Positions 1 through 11,495 of a DNA stretch of 64,000 bases are shown here, piece after piece. A model generated the notes under the pieces. That model was not told where the DNA came from, did not search any database, and saw only the letters and a list, made by a program, of their open reading frames with translations. Location of the stretch: the NCBI GenBank assembly GCA_039583875.1, contig CM077160.1:112301314-112365313 (forward strand), given 5' to 3'. The stretch comes from Platanthera guangdongensis (taxonomy: Eukaryota; Streptophyta; Magnoliopsida; Asparagales; Orchidaceae). A program made the translations under genes and the position numbers. The first letter of the stretch is position 1, and every line of letters starts with the position of its first letter.

Positions 1-2253
1 CTTGATCTGTTGTATTCCTGCCGTATCGTCGCCAGTAATCAGGATATCATCAACGTAGACCAGAAGAATCACAGTCCCGGTTGACCAATGTCGGGTGAAG
101 AGAGAAAAATCAGCCGAGCTCCGAGTGAAGCCACTAGCACAGACCACCTTACTGAACTTTTCAAACCACGCACGCGGGGACTGTTTGAGACCATAAATGG
201 ATTTCCGAAGATGACATACCAAAGACTCCCCCGTGGTCTCAAACCCGGGAGGCTGCTGCATATAAACTGTCTCCTGTAGATCGCCGTTGAGGAAGGCATT
301 ATTGATATCCAGCTGATAAAGTGGCCAGTGACGATGAACAGCCAAGGAGAGAAGAACGCGGACCGTGTTCAATTTGGCCACGGGAGAGCAGGTTTTCTCG
401 TAATCAAGGTCATGTTGCTAAGTAAACCCCTGTGCCACAAGACGGGCCTTCAGACGATCGATAGTGTCATCTGCCGCATGTTTAATGACAAAGACTCATT
501 TGCAGCTAACAGGGGTGTGGCCAGCAGGAAGAGGAACCAGATCCCAGGTCTGGTTAGCCCAGGGAGTCTGCATTTCATCGTTCATAGCAGCAAGCCAATC
601 TGGGTGGTGAAGCGCCTCCTGCACATTGTTAGGAAGAGAAATAGAGGAAAGGGAGGTGGCAAATGCGTAGAGAGGCGGTGTGAGCCGATGTAGAGAGACG
701 TAGTTGGCCAAGGGATGAGATGTAGAGACGGGAGCGTGATCGACCGCAGCCGAGCTATCGCTGGCAGCAGGGAGCTGGGTCACGCGAGCATCCTTGGATG
801 GGCGACGAGAGTAGACACGGATTAGCGGTGGAGGAACCCGAGGAGGAACGGGGGGAGAGGAGGAAGAAGACGGCACAGATGGCGTGACCGGGACAACGGG
901 CCGGGGAAGAGAGGAAGCAGAAGGCGAGGGAGCAGAAGACGAGGTGGTGCTGGGTAAGTGGAAGGGTTGGTCTTCGCAGAAGGTGACATCCGCAGAAACG
1001 ACCATTTTGCCGGTAGTAGGAGAGTAGCAGACGTACCCCTTTTGAGTGCGGGAGTAACCAACAAACATATACTTGTCGGCCCGAGAAGCAAGTTTTTCGG
1101 AAGGAGGGCCAAGAAGGTGGACATAACAAACACACCCGAAGATCCGTGGTGTGAGAGAGGTGAGGGGGATGGAAGGATAGAGGAGTTGGATGGGCGAGGC
1201 AAAATCAAGGACAGAGGAGGGAAGGCGGTTGATGAGATGACAGGCGGTGGAAACAGCAAAGTTCCAATATTCGATGGGAACGTGCATTTGGAACATAAGG
1301 GAGCGGGCAACATCGAGAAGATGACGATTTTTGCGTTAGGCCACCCCGTTTTGCTGAGGGGTATACGCACATGAAGTTTGATGGATGACACCAAAGTCAG
1401 TGCAGATATTGGAGAAGGCACGACCTGTATACTCCCGAGCATTATCAGTTCGAATGACCTTGAGAGGACTGGCGAACTGCATACGCATCTCAAGTAAAAA
1501 GGCGTGAAAGACAGAGGGAAGTTCAGTGCGATTACGTAGTAAATAGAGCCACGTGGTACGGGAGTAATCGTCAATGAACGTGACAAAATACCAAAAGCCA
1601 AAAATACTAGGGATCCTATAAGGACCCCAAATATCAGAATGAACTAACGACAAGGGAGTAGTACTCCTGGTACAGGCAGGGGGGAAAGAGGAACGGTGTT
1701 GTTTGTCGTAGACACAAAATTCACAGTAGAACTCCTGTAAAGATATATCAGGAAGAGCCCGCTTGAGAATCGGAAGGGGAGCATGTCCAAGGCGGCAATG
1801 CCAATCAACAGTAGAGATGGTGGAGAGAAGAGTTGGTGGGATATCTAAGATGTACAACTCATTCACCAGCTGCCCCTGACCAATGGTACTCCGGGTGCGG
1901 CGATCCTGCATAAGAAAAGAAGAGGGTGAAAATGTAATACAACAGTCAAGGTCGTGTGTGAGACGACTAACTGATAATAAATTGAAGGGAGATCCCGGAA
2001 CGTGAAAAACCGAGGAAAGAGAAAGGGTTGGCGTAAGCTGAAGATCAACGGAGCCAAAGACGGGGAGGGTGTCACCGTTGGCCCCAGTGATGCGAGCAGG
2101 ATGAGGCGTTTGGAGATATGCTGGGGGCTTCTGGGAGGAGATATGGTGAGTAGCGCCGGAATCAACGATCCAACAAGGATGATGAGAGAGGCAGGTGATA
2201 CCCTCCGTAGAGAAGGACACAACAGAGGTGACAGCTGAAGAAGCAGGCGTCAT
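1..2253 (-). pseudogene. Ty1/copia element A pol (protease, integrase, reverse transcriptase)
   Basis: Read on the minus strand, one frame runs from the start at 2253 off the left window edge. Domains in order: aspartic protease motif WIVDSGATHH (about 2172-2143), GAG-pre-integrase, integrase core with HSDIWGPY and a D-D-E-type region, then reverse transcriptase with YGLKQSPRAW and an intact YVDD (46-57). Three in-frame nonsense codons break it: 1336-1338 (after QQNGVA, where relatives have Glu), 496-498 (a Trp codon turned into TGA) and one near 417 (Gln to TAG). I saw no frameshift, so the frame decayed by point mutation only. RNase H and the 3' LTR lie beyond the window. It is the same family as C and B (41-50 kb). 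The domain call is secure; the protein is inactive as written. Confidence 0.93.
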
Positions 2254-3168
2254 GCTGGGAGCAGAAGAAAATACCGGGCGGCTAGCAGAGACGAGGCCAG
2301 GCGGCTAGCAGAGAGGAGGCCGGCGACTAGCAGAGGGGAGGCCGGCGGCGAGTAGGAACAGACTGCGGCGGACTGGGGCCGGTCGAGGTGAGTAGGGAAG
2401 ACTGCAGCGTCAGAGAGAGGCCGCGCGGACAGAGACAGGCCGTCGCGAGCAGAGACAGGCCGAGAACAGAGAAGTCCGCAGCGGGTAGAGACAGGTCGCG
2501 CGGACAGAGAGGGGAAGAGCCGGAGGAAACCGCGATCAAGATGCAGGTGAGAGAGGAACAACCCGCACGGTCAGGCGGACCAGAGAACTGAGGAGAAGAA
2601 CCCCGCGAGGAGAGAGACTCAAGCGGAGAGAGAAGAGATCGCAGCGACCATCAAGAACCCGCAGAAGAGACAGGCCGCAGGAGGCCGGGCGGGTAGCGAG
2701 CAGAGCTGGAGGGGCAGGCCGGGCGGGCAGCGAGCTAGAGCTGGAGTGGCAGGCCGCAGCGAATCGGAGTAGGCCGCAGCAAGTAAGGGAGTCCGGTGCG
2801 AGCGGGTAGTAGGTAGGGTGGAGAACAAGCCGTAGGCAAGCCGCAGCGCAGGAGAACAGGCCGTGAGAGGTAGAGCGGTCTGGAGGAGAGAGGCCGCGAG
2901 TAGAAACTCGAGCGGCTAGATGAGATAAAGACCGGGCGGCTAGAAGCAGACAGACCGCAAGCGGCAAGAGAAGTCGCAGAGAGAAGTGGGGCCCACGGGA
3001 GAGAAGAGAGGTTATAAAAAGGACGGAGGGGGGGTGGATCCACGGGAGAGAGAGGGAGTGGAGGAGGAGCGGAGCGGACAGAAGGGCAGGCCGCAGGAGG
3101 CCGCGCAGGTAGCGGACAGAAGATAGACCGCGCGGGTTCAAAAAGGGCAGGCCGCTCAGTTCGAACCT
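2254..3168 (-). other. Leader of element A, gag missing
   Basis: Between the primer-binding site and the protease start there is only GC/pyrimidine-rich sequence with repeated GCGGCCTG-like words on the minus strand. The gag block found at this place in relatives C and B (starting ELRITTISL and ending in a CCHC knuckle) is absent. The overlapping minus-strand frames here are Leu/Ser/Arg/Pro-rich and look like composition artefacts. I infer that A is a gag-deletion derivative. Confidence 0.7.
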
Positions 3169-3181
3169 GGCTCTGATAACA
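3169..3181 (-). other. Primer-binding site of element A
   Basis: The minus strand reads TGTTATCAGAGCC directly after the LTR end. This is one base from the initiator-Met tRNA complement used by plant copia elements. Confidence 0.85.
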
Positions 3182-3354
3182 TGTAGAAATAGGCCCAAAA
3201 CCTTGTATATATTCATTCAAGTAATAGTTACAAGTATACACACACTTATATAGGAGAAGAAGGAAGGAAGAAATCTTAATACATGATGTGGGACTAATAC
3301 AAGAAGAGAGAAAAAGAAGAAACAACATGGGCCCTTAAATGGGATTTTCTAACA
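3182..3354 (-). repeat. 5' LTR of copia element A (173 bp)
   Basis: On the minus strand it starts TGTTAGAAAA and ends CTACA just before the primer-binding site. It aligns well with the 171-bp LTR of element C (40987-41157), including the TATA-like CTATATAAG (3245-3253). The element is inserted in the 3' LTR of S: sequence resumes at 3355 exactly where the other S LTR copy reads AAGATAAAGAAGAAACC (about 13644). Confidence 0.9.
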
Positions 3355-4250
3355 AAGATAAAGAAGAAACCTTATATATCCTTTTCAAAAATTAAGCTTT
3401 TGAATTTTAGAATCTTATTCTAGATTTCCTGCCAAAATCCTGGGAGTTGAACGGATAGAAAAAGTCATTAATTACTTATCATAACTGTCCCAGTAAATAA
3501 GTCAATTACTCTGTGAATACCATAATTAATATTGCCTTCAAATGGATAATTTTTGAGAATATGTAGCATTAATTATCAGAGTATTATAGGCATATAATAA
3601 TCAATTTGAAACCAAATTGCCTTGGAAAATACTGGAAAACTGTATGGAAAATAGTCGAACAGAATCTGTCATAGAATAGTCGAACTCAACATATTTCGTC
3701 GATCTGAGATCGAATATCGTCGAGCTGAATAAGGCAGACAAGCAGTATAAAAATCATTGAACGGAACCTCTCTTTCATCGAGCTGAGCTCCAAGATCTCT
3801 GAACAGAAAATTCACTTTCCAATCTGAGCTCCAAAATCGTCGAACTGAGATGGTCATATCATCGAGCTGAACTTCTGGGACGAGATAGAAGTTCGTCGAT
3901 CTCAGCTAAGATTTCGTCGAACTCAGCTCAAGGAAGTAGTCTGAGTTCGTCGAACACAGCTCAGAGAAAGAACTGAGTTCGTCGATCTCCGATCGACGAA
4001 AGTCGAGCTTAGTTCAACAATCTTCGAACGACTTTTCTGCTCTAAGAAAAACTGCATTTCGCTGAAGGTCTTCTGTCTCTATGTCTTCTGTCTTTATGTC
4101 TTCTGAAGGTTGATCCAACCAACTAAGTTTGTTGACCTGTCCTAGACCTAGAAAAAGACTTATGACCCTAGACTATATATGTGGGTCATCAAAGAAAACC
4201 TAATAGTGAACCTAGCCCAAATCAACCATAAATGAGGTGGGGTTCCAACA
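3355..4250 (-). repeat. 3' LTR of Sirevirus-like element S (part)
   Basis: It is a clear duplicate of the 5' LTR of S (about 13644-13785 joined to 19209-19966). On the minus strand it starts TGTTGGAACCCC at 4250. The remainder, corresponding to 12927-13643, is displaced beyond the left edge by insertion of A. The copies differ by scattered substitutions and short indels, such as an extra TATGTCTTCTGTCTT unit here. The stretch 3660-4020 is packed with TCGTCGA(A/T/G)CT motifs. Confidence 0.9.
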
Positions 4251-4265
4251 ATCTCTCATTATTTG
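4251..4265 (-). other. Polypurine tract of S
   Basis: The minus strand has the purine run AATGAGAGA directly upstream of the LTR start TGTTGG, as expected for plus-strand priming. Confidence 0.6.
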
Positions 4266-4365
4266 GGTGAGGTCACTATTTACACAGAAATATAACAAAA
4301 AACAAAAAGATATATCATGCAGAAATAACACATTCAGCAGATATATTACAGAACTATGAAAGTTT

Positions 4366-7270
4366 TTAAACAGATAGTAAAAACAAATAGTTCAGAACCA
4401 TAAATAAGTCAAGGATCTTTCTTAGGCACTTCAGAAGAAGAACCAGAAAATGGATTAGTGAATATAATTTTTTTGTAGGATCTTCTGCTTCTCTTTGGAT
4501 CATCTTCAGGTCTTGAATGCCAAGAAATTTCGGAGTAAAAGCTATGGGCACAACTTCCTCTGGATGTAGCTGCATATAGGCATTAGGATCAAATAAGTTT
4601 TTCTTTACCTAGAATTTATCAGATTCCTTTTGCCTATAGTAAGACATTGTTGTATACTGAGAAATATTTTTTCCTTCTAATTTGGCTTTGTTAATTTGAG
4701 ATAGACCAATGAGTTACTTGAATCTTGCCATTCTATAATTTGGATCTAGCTTTGCATCATAAGTAGGAGAAAAAGACCTTTTTGGGCTTGATCCTTGCTT
4801 TTGCTGAGAGCTGCTTTGAGATGTTCTCTGTTGCTGTGAGCTGCCTTGAGAATAAGACCTAGAAGGTTTGTCTTGTTTCTGAGAAGATCTGGAGGATTGT
4901 GAATAAGATGAAGACCTTTGATACTGAGAAATATTTTCGGAATCACCTGCAGTTGGAGGAGGAGGTGGTGGTCCTCTCCAAGACTTCTTAGGTGGAAAAT
5001 CATATCTCTTTCTCTTCTTCCTTTCCTACAGCTCATTTTTTGAGTATCTCATCCAGTTAGGAGATTCTGGAGTGAGCTTTATATTGTGGAGAACATAGTA
5101 GGGAATATCTGTTGTAGGATTTGGCTTGGGGCAGCTTTTGCTGGAGCCTTCTTCTTGGCTTTCCTCTTCTTAGAAGTAGTATCTTGAGAATCATCAGATT
5201 CTTCATCATCATTATCATCAGAAGAGGAGTTAGCTGGATTATCATATAAATCATGAATCTGTTTAAGCATATATTCAGAAAGAAGAGGATGAGGCTGAGG
5301 CCCAATAGATTCAGCCTGAGGCTGTACTGGAACAACAGGCTCTGCTTGAATTTCTGAAACAATTTGATCCTGAAAAGACTCATGTTCTTCTTCCATATCA
5401 GCAAACAAAATCTCATCCATGTCTGGCATTGGGGATTCACACCAGCCATATGTTGGTGAAGAGAATGTCTGAGGCTCAGTTATTGGCTCTATAACATTAT
5501 TAGAAACTAATAAGCTTGTCCTGAGTTGACCCAAAATATCAGGATTTATTTGGGATGCATAACACACTATAGCTTTGGACATATCTGAAACTGAAACAGC
5601 TGGAACTGGAAGATTGTTGCTATATACAGAATCAAAAGATTATAATAAAGAAACCAAATCAACTGTGGGATATATCATGAAATCACCAACAGTGCTTATT
5701 TCATTATCTTCATCACAAATCATATCAGTATCTGAATCATCATCAATAGTATCAATAATTTTCGTTGGAACTTTTGCTGCTGGAGAAACTGCTGCTGCTG
5801 CTGGAGGAGTTGGAACTTCTTCATTGAACATCTCTCTCTGTCTGATTTCAGAGAATCCTGAAGCCATACCTGTAGAAGAAGAAGGAACATAAGAGATAGC
5901 AGCAATTTGAGCAGATAGACGAGAGATGGTGTCAGTAAGAGGTGCAATGGCTTCATTTATGAGTTTTCTGAGAGTAGGAGTAATGGATTTTAGCAAATCA
6001 TTTGAAATATCAGAAAAATTCAGATATAGTTGTTCTGGATCAGGAGTGGCATAGGGGTATGTATGTCCACATTTGGGACAGAGAAAATCCTGACTGGATA
6101 TCTGTAAAAGGAATGTTAGGTAGATGAAGGGGATTATCTGAGCATGAAGGGATGTCCTGAGTAGACGAATGAATTGGACATTGTGCTGGAGATGGAATGT
6201 TGGATGGAACTGTGGTAGGAATGGTGGTAGTGATGGTTTCCTGGATGGGGGTTTGAATTGGAGAATGGTGGATTGGAGAATGATGTAGAGATGTTTGAGG
6301 AGGTGACAACAAGTTGAAATTTGGCTGTGAAGAGGTGGATGGAATTTCATCCAGATGATGATGATGAATAAGTGATTGAGGAGATGAAGATGGTGTATCC
6401 TCATGGATAATGACTGGTGAATGTTGAGGTGATGGTGATGGAAGAGGTGAAGTAGGAGGGATGATAGTGGATGGTTGTTGTTGAAGAGGTGAAGGAATTC
6501 TGGTGGATGGAAGAACATCTTCTGGAGGTGGGGGAGTGGCTATGACTGCTCGTGTCCTCTGAAGCTGTGGAGGAGGATGCCCTGGATGGCTTTGGGATAG
6601 TCCTCTCCCATTTTCCAAAGAGAGCCGATGTAATCCTCTTGGAAGCATTGATGAAAGTGGTCTGGGAGACCAACAGTTCTGGGCACTTAGCCTGAAGGAA
6701 GATCCCTAGGATCCTTCCATATCCTCCAGATTTTCCTGTTAGCTTCTTCTTGATAGAATCAAAGAAAATTATTCCCCAATTCACTAACTTCTTATTGACC
6801 AGGGCACACATCAGGTTGAATTGGTGCCTGCTGATATGGTCATGAGCAGAATGTTTACCCAATAACACTTTGTCTACTAAATCTGTCAAAAACTTGTATT
6901 CTATACACAGATTCTTTTTGAGTAAATGGTTAGGGTTTCCCTGGGAGTGACCCAACCTATCTAGCATATCAGTAAATTCACTACTAGATAACTCAATATC
7001 ATCTTCCCCATTAACAAATCCAAAAACCTCGGTTAAAACATCTGGAGTTAAGATAACTTGATTACCAGAAATGGTGCCAACAATGGCTGGGTATCCTGAA
7101 CTTTGCAGTAAACATTCATTCCTTTATCTCTGAAACTGGGAGTTTGATTCTGGTTGTCATGAAGTATTGCAGATTATGAGCTTCGAACAACTGAAGGATA
7201 TCCTTGAATATTTGATCCGAGTGACTGAAAGATCCAAGGTCGATATCAAAACCAGCATCAAATTTCATGT
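4366..7270 (-). pseudogene. Extra ORF region of element S downstream of pol
   Basis: Minus-strand coding sequence between RNase H and the polypurine tract, beginning near an ATG at about 7269 (MKFDAGFDIDLGSF). A conserved-looking globular part lies at 6401-6967 (LVNKKLVNWGIIFFDSI, GGYGRILGIFLQ), which resembles ORFs often labelled putative plant transposon or envelope-like protein in Sireviruses. It is followed by a Pro/Ser/His-rich part, then a helix-prone segment near 5950, an acidic stretch (DDDSDTDMICDEDNE), a Lys/Arg cluster KKRKAKKKAPAKAA near 5150, and a Gln/Ser-rich tail near 4800-4950. Frameshifts and at least one nonsense codon (about 5638) break it. I see no transmembrane segment, so an envelope role is not supported. 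Function unknown. Confidence 0.6.
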
Positions 7271-7429
7271 TTGAGAGGAGGACTGGAGAAATCGCAATTG
7301 CTCTGCAAAAAGAAACAAGAGATCAAGTGCAAGAGAACTGAAAAGCGCGGGATGGAGTTCGATGAAAACCCTATTATAAGTTTTCAGAAGGCGAAACGGC
7401 GAACTCCGTCCTGCGAAAAAGAAAAGCTT

Positions 7430-7620
7430 TGATCTCAGGTCGACGAAAAAAATTCATGAAGAAATGATATCGTCGATCTCAGTTTGAAGCGGGGGAAAAT
7501 AGATCGTCGATCTCCGTTCGACAAAAATGACTTCACAGAGAGATTTCATCGATCTAAGTTCGACGAAAAATCTCAAGAAGAGTTCACAGATCGTTGACCT
7601 CCATTCGACGAAAAGTGACG
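7430..7620. repeat. TCGTCGA motif cluster in S
   Basis: Several copies of CGTCGATCTC(A/C)G and GTTCGACGAAAA occur in both orientations between RNase H and the extra ORF. The same words are in both LTRs of S and at 11028-11280. Confidence 0.7.
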
Positions 7621-7679
7621 AATTCTTGAAGACTCAGACAGAAATCAAATTAGACCTTCTACATTAATCATGCCTAGCT

Positions 7680-10600
7680 GATTTAAAAAACAGATGTTTT
7701 TTCTCATCTAATGGTTTAGTGAAGATGTATGTTCCTTGCAAATCAGTGGAGATAAAGACAAGGTTAATTTTTTTTTTATCTACACAATCTCTAATGAAAT
7801 GATGTCTTATTTCTATATGTTTGATCCTACTATGATGCACTGGATTTTGTGCAATGAAAATTGCACTGCTACTATCACAAAATATAGTTGAATTATTTAG
7901 ATTGTAACCATAATCCAGAAGTTGGTTTTGAATCTACAATATTTGTGAACAACTGCTAGCTGTTATGTATTCAGCTTCTGCAGTTGAAGTTGATACAGAT
8001 GTCTGTTTCTTACAAAACCAAGAAACAAGCCTATCACCAAGGAACTGGCATGTTCCTGATGTGTTTTTTTTGTACACTCTACATCCAGCATAGTCAGAAT
8101 CTGAGAATCCAGTTAAGTCAAATTCTAACTCTGTTGGATATCAAAGTCCTAGATTTGGGCAGCTTTTATATATATTAAAATCGTTTTTAAGAAAATAAGG
8201 TGAGATTCTTTAGGGTTCACTTGGAACCTAGCACAAAGGCATGTAGGAAACATAATATTTGGTCTACTAGCTGTGAGATACAACAAGGACCCAACAATAG
8301 CCCTATATGTTTTCTGATCAACTGGTTTGCCCTGTTCATCAGAATCAATCACAGCATTGGAAGTCATGGGTGTTTTCATTGTTGAGGCATCAGACATCTC
8401 AAATCTCTTAATTAGCTCTTTAGCATATTTGGACTAGGATATAAAAATGTCATCAGGGGATTGCTTCACTTGGAGACCAAGGAAGTATGAAAGCTCACTC
8501 ATGCTACTCATTTCAAACTTAGAATGCATCAGGTCAGAAAATATTTTGCATAGTTTAGAATCAGTAGATCCAAAAATGATGTCATCTACATATATTTGTA
8601 CTAATAATATTTTATCTTTATGAAGCATAATGAACAAAGTTCTATCTACAATGCCCCTAGTGAACTTATGCTCTAAAAGAAAGCTAGCTAAGATCTCATA
8701 TCAAGCTCTTGGAACTTCCTTTAAACCATAGAGAGCTTTATGCAATTTGAAAACAAAAGAGGGATGAGTTAGAGAGATAAAACTTGACGGTTGCTCCACA
8801 TAGACCTCCTCTTTGAGTTCACTATTTAAAAAAACAATCTTGACATCCATCTGATAGACTTTGAACTTCTTGTATGCTGCATAAGCAAGAAAGATTTTGA
8901 TAGCATCCAACCTTGCAACAGGGGCAAAGGAATTGTCGATTCCTTCCTCCTGAGAATAGCCTTGAGCTATCAATCTTGTTTTGTTCCTTATAATATCTCC
9001 TTGTGCATCCAATTTATTTCTGAATACCCATTTAGTTCCAATAACTGGGTAGTCTTTGTGTCTTAGAACTAAATCTCAAACTCTGCTTCTCTCAAACTGA
9101 TTGAGCTTCTCTTGCATTGCAATAATCCAGTGTGGATCTTGCTCTGCATCTTTTATGGATTTGGGCACTAATTGAGATATGAAGCAAGCATGCATCAAAT
9201 CATGGTTGAGTTGATGTTTTGTTTGCACACCAACTGATATGTCTTCAATCACTTGAGATATAGGATGATCTCTAAATGTGACAAGATCAGTATGAGGAGT
9301 TTGGACAGCTACAACATTTGGAATTAATTCCTCTTGTGCAATTATGTTGGTTGTTGTAAGGTCGGCAATCATTTCAATGAAATCTTCTTCACTGTCTTCA
9401 GCAATAATTTGTTGAGAAGGATGGATATATCCTCTTGTGTTAGGATTAAGTCATACATTTTCTCACACAAATTTGGTACCTACAAATTTTCTATGGTAGA
9501 AGAATCTTTCTCCTTGTAAAACATGTTAGTTTCATCAAATAAAACATGTACAGATTCTTCAATTTTTAAGGTGGAATTATTAAAAATCTTATATGCCTTG
9601 CTGACTTGGGAATATCCAAGAAAAATTCTCTTTATAGCTTTGGCTTCAAACTTTCTAAGACATTTCTTGTTATTATTATAAATAAAACATTAACAACCAA
9701 ATTAAAATAGTTAACTTTATGTTGCTTCCCTTTGAGCAATTCATAGGGAGTCTTGCCCTTGAATTTATGTATTAAACTCTTATTCATGACATAGTTTGTT
9801 GTGCTTACAGCCACAGTCCAAAAAGATAGGGGTAAGTAAGCATCTGCAAGCAATGTTCCTGCAGAATCAATTAGATTTCTATTTTTTCTTTCTGCTAGCA
9901 CATTTTGTTGAGAAGTTCTAGGAGCAGAGAAGCAATGTCTGATACCTTCCTTCTCATAGAATTCTTACATGAGAAGAGAATCAAACTCAGTGTCATGATC
10001 ACTTCTGATTGATGCAACTAGAATAGAGTACTCAATCTGAATGCTCTTAAGAAAGTCTGTAGGAACATTGAAGTTATCTGAATTATTTCTCAAAAAGAAC
10101 ACTCAAGTGAATCTAGAGAAATCATCTACAATAACTAAAGTATAAGCTTTCTCTCTCAAGCTTTGTACAGCAATGGGTCCAAAAAGATTCATATGTAGCA
10201 AGTACAGAATTCTGCGTGAATCACTCTTATTAATAGATTTAAAGTTATTTCTAGTTTGTTTGTCTAATTGACAAGCCCTGTAGAGGCTTTCCTTCTTGTA
10301 AGGGTCAGAAAGCAATCAACTAACAAGATTGTTTCTAGATAATTTAGCAATGTTTTTAAAGTTAACATGTCTTAATCTTTTATGTCAAATATTATTATTA
10401 TTGTTAATCTGATTGAACAAACAAATTTCTGACTTGGCTGACTTGAAATTAACTACATAAATGTTATTTTGCCTAAGTCCAGTTAAAACAGTTTTGTTGT
10501 TTATTGAAGAAATAATACAAGAAGATTGACTAAAAGTTACCTGATAACCTTCATCACATAACTGCCTTATGGATATTATATTATGTTTTAGACAACTCAC

Positions 10601-10860
10601 ATATGTTACCTTCCTGAAGGTAACAGCTCCAATTCTGACATTCTTATAGTCTTCTGTTTGGCCATAGTTGGAATCTCCAACTATCATCTTTGGTCCAAGC
10701 TTTGACTTGTAGTTGATTAAGTTGCCCTTGCTTCTTGTCATGTGCTTCGAACACCGACTATCCAGGTACCACTGTTCCTCTGTGTTAGGATAGTTCTTTA
10801 CCTGCAAAATAAAAGATTATGTGCTCTTGACCCAGGTAATCTTGGGTCCTTGATTCTTTT
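7680..10860 (-). pseudogene. Sirevirus-like copia pol of element S
   Basis: Domains on the minus strand: protease WYLDSRCSKHMT (about 10771), where the catalytic D-S-G has become D-S-R; integrase with HMNLFGP and VIVDDFSRFT (10103-10315) and ERKNRNLIDSAG (9632-9901); reverse transcriptase pieces with [14 protein letters not shown] (8701-9012) and an intact YVDD (8581-8592); then TASRPNIMF (8149-8397) and the RNase H signature STAEAEY near 7980. The WYLDSGCSKHMT-type protease and the motif order fit the Sirevirus (Maximus) lineage. Many stops and frameshifts separate the pieces. It lies between the gag pseudogene and the extra ORF of the same element. Confidence 0.88.
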
Positions 10861-11027
10861 CAAATTTAAAACTAGAAATATAAGAAAATTCTGGTTGACT
10901 CTTATATCCTAGAGGATAAAATCTTCTAGGTGGAATTATCCATTGTGTAAAAGGATTCATGAATTTCTGTGGTTGATTATATTTTTGAAATAAATTAAAC
11001 TTTTTGGTTTTGAAAATTTGTGTTCGA

Positions 11028-11290
11028 CGAATTTATTTGAGTTCGTCGAGCTGAGGTCGACGAAAAGTATTGATGCCGTCGATCTCGGTTCAGAGAATGA
11101 TAATGCTCATTTTCTGCGTTCCATGATCATCGATCTCTGTTCGACGAAACATGTTGATTTCGTCAAGCACCCTCTCTTGAGTAATCATACACAAACTCTG
11201 AGTTCAGAGTTCGTCGATCGTCGTTCGACGCAAAATACTGATTTCGTCGATCTGAGTTTGACGAATTTTGTTGAACAGTATTTTTATGTG
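11028..11290. repeat. TCGTCGA motif cluster at the gag-pol junction of S
   Basis: About ten copies of TTCGTCGA and GTTCGACGA words in alternating orientation lie between the gag and protease parts of S. A plus-strand open frame here (11018-11326) is carried by the motif and has no protein-family look. A second cluster of the same word within the coding part of an element is unusual. Confidence 0.65.
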
Positions 11291-11495
11291 AATTTTTATG
11301 TTTCTTTTTCTTTGATTTTTCTGTGAAGTTTCTGTTTGTTTATTGTTAACTTCTACAATTTTCTCTTTACCCTTAGCAGAAACAAATTTGATGGGGGTAG
11401 ATAATATATTTTTCTTAAGGATAGGTGACTGACTAGATGATGCTCCTAAACCTAGTTTATCATTTAGCCTAGCATTTACAGTACTAGCCTCGCAT

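Noticed and set aside
2250..3216. Possible gag or membrane protein on the minus strand
   Set aside because: Leu/Ser/Arg/Pro-rich frames in a repetitive leader; the same leader type in C and B lies before the true gag.
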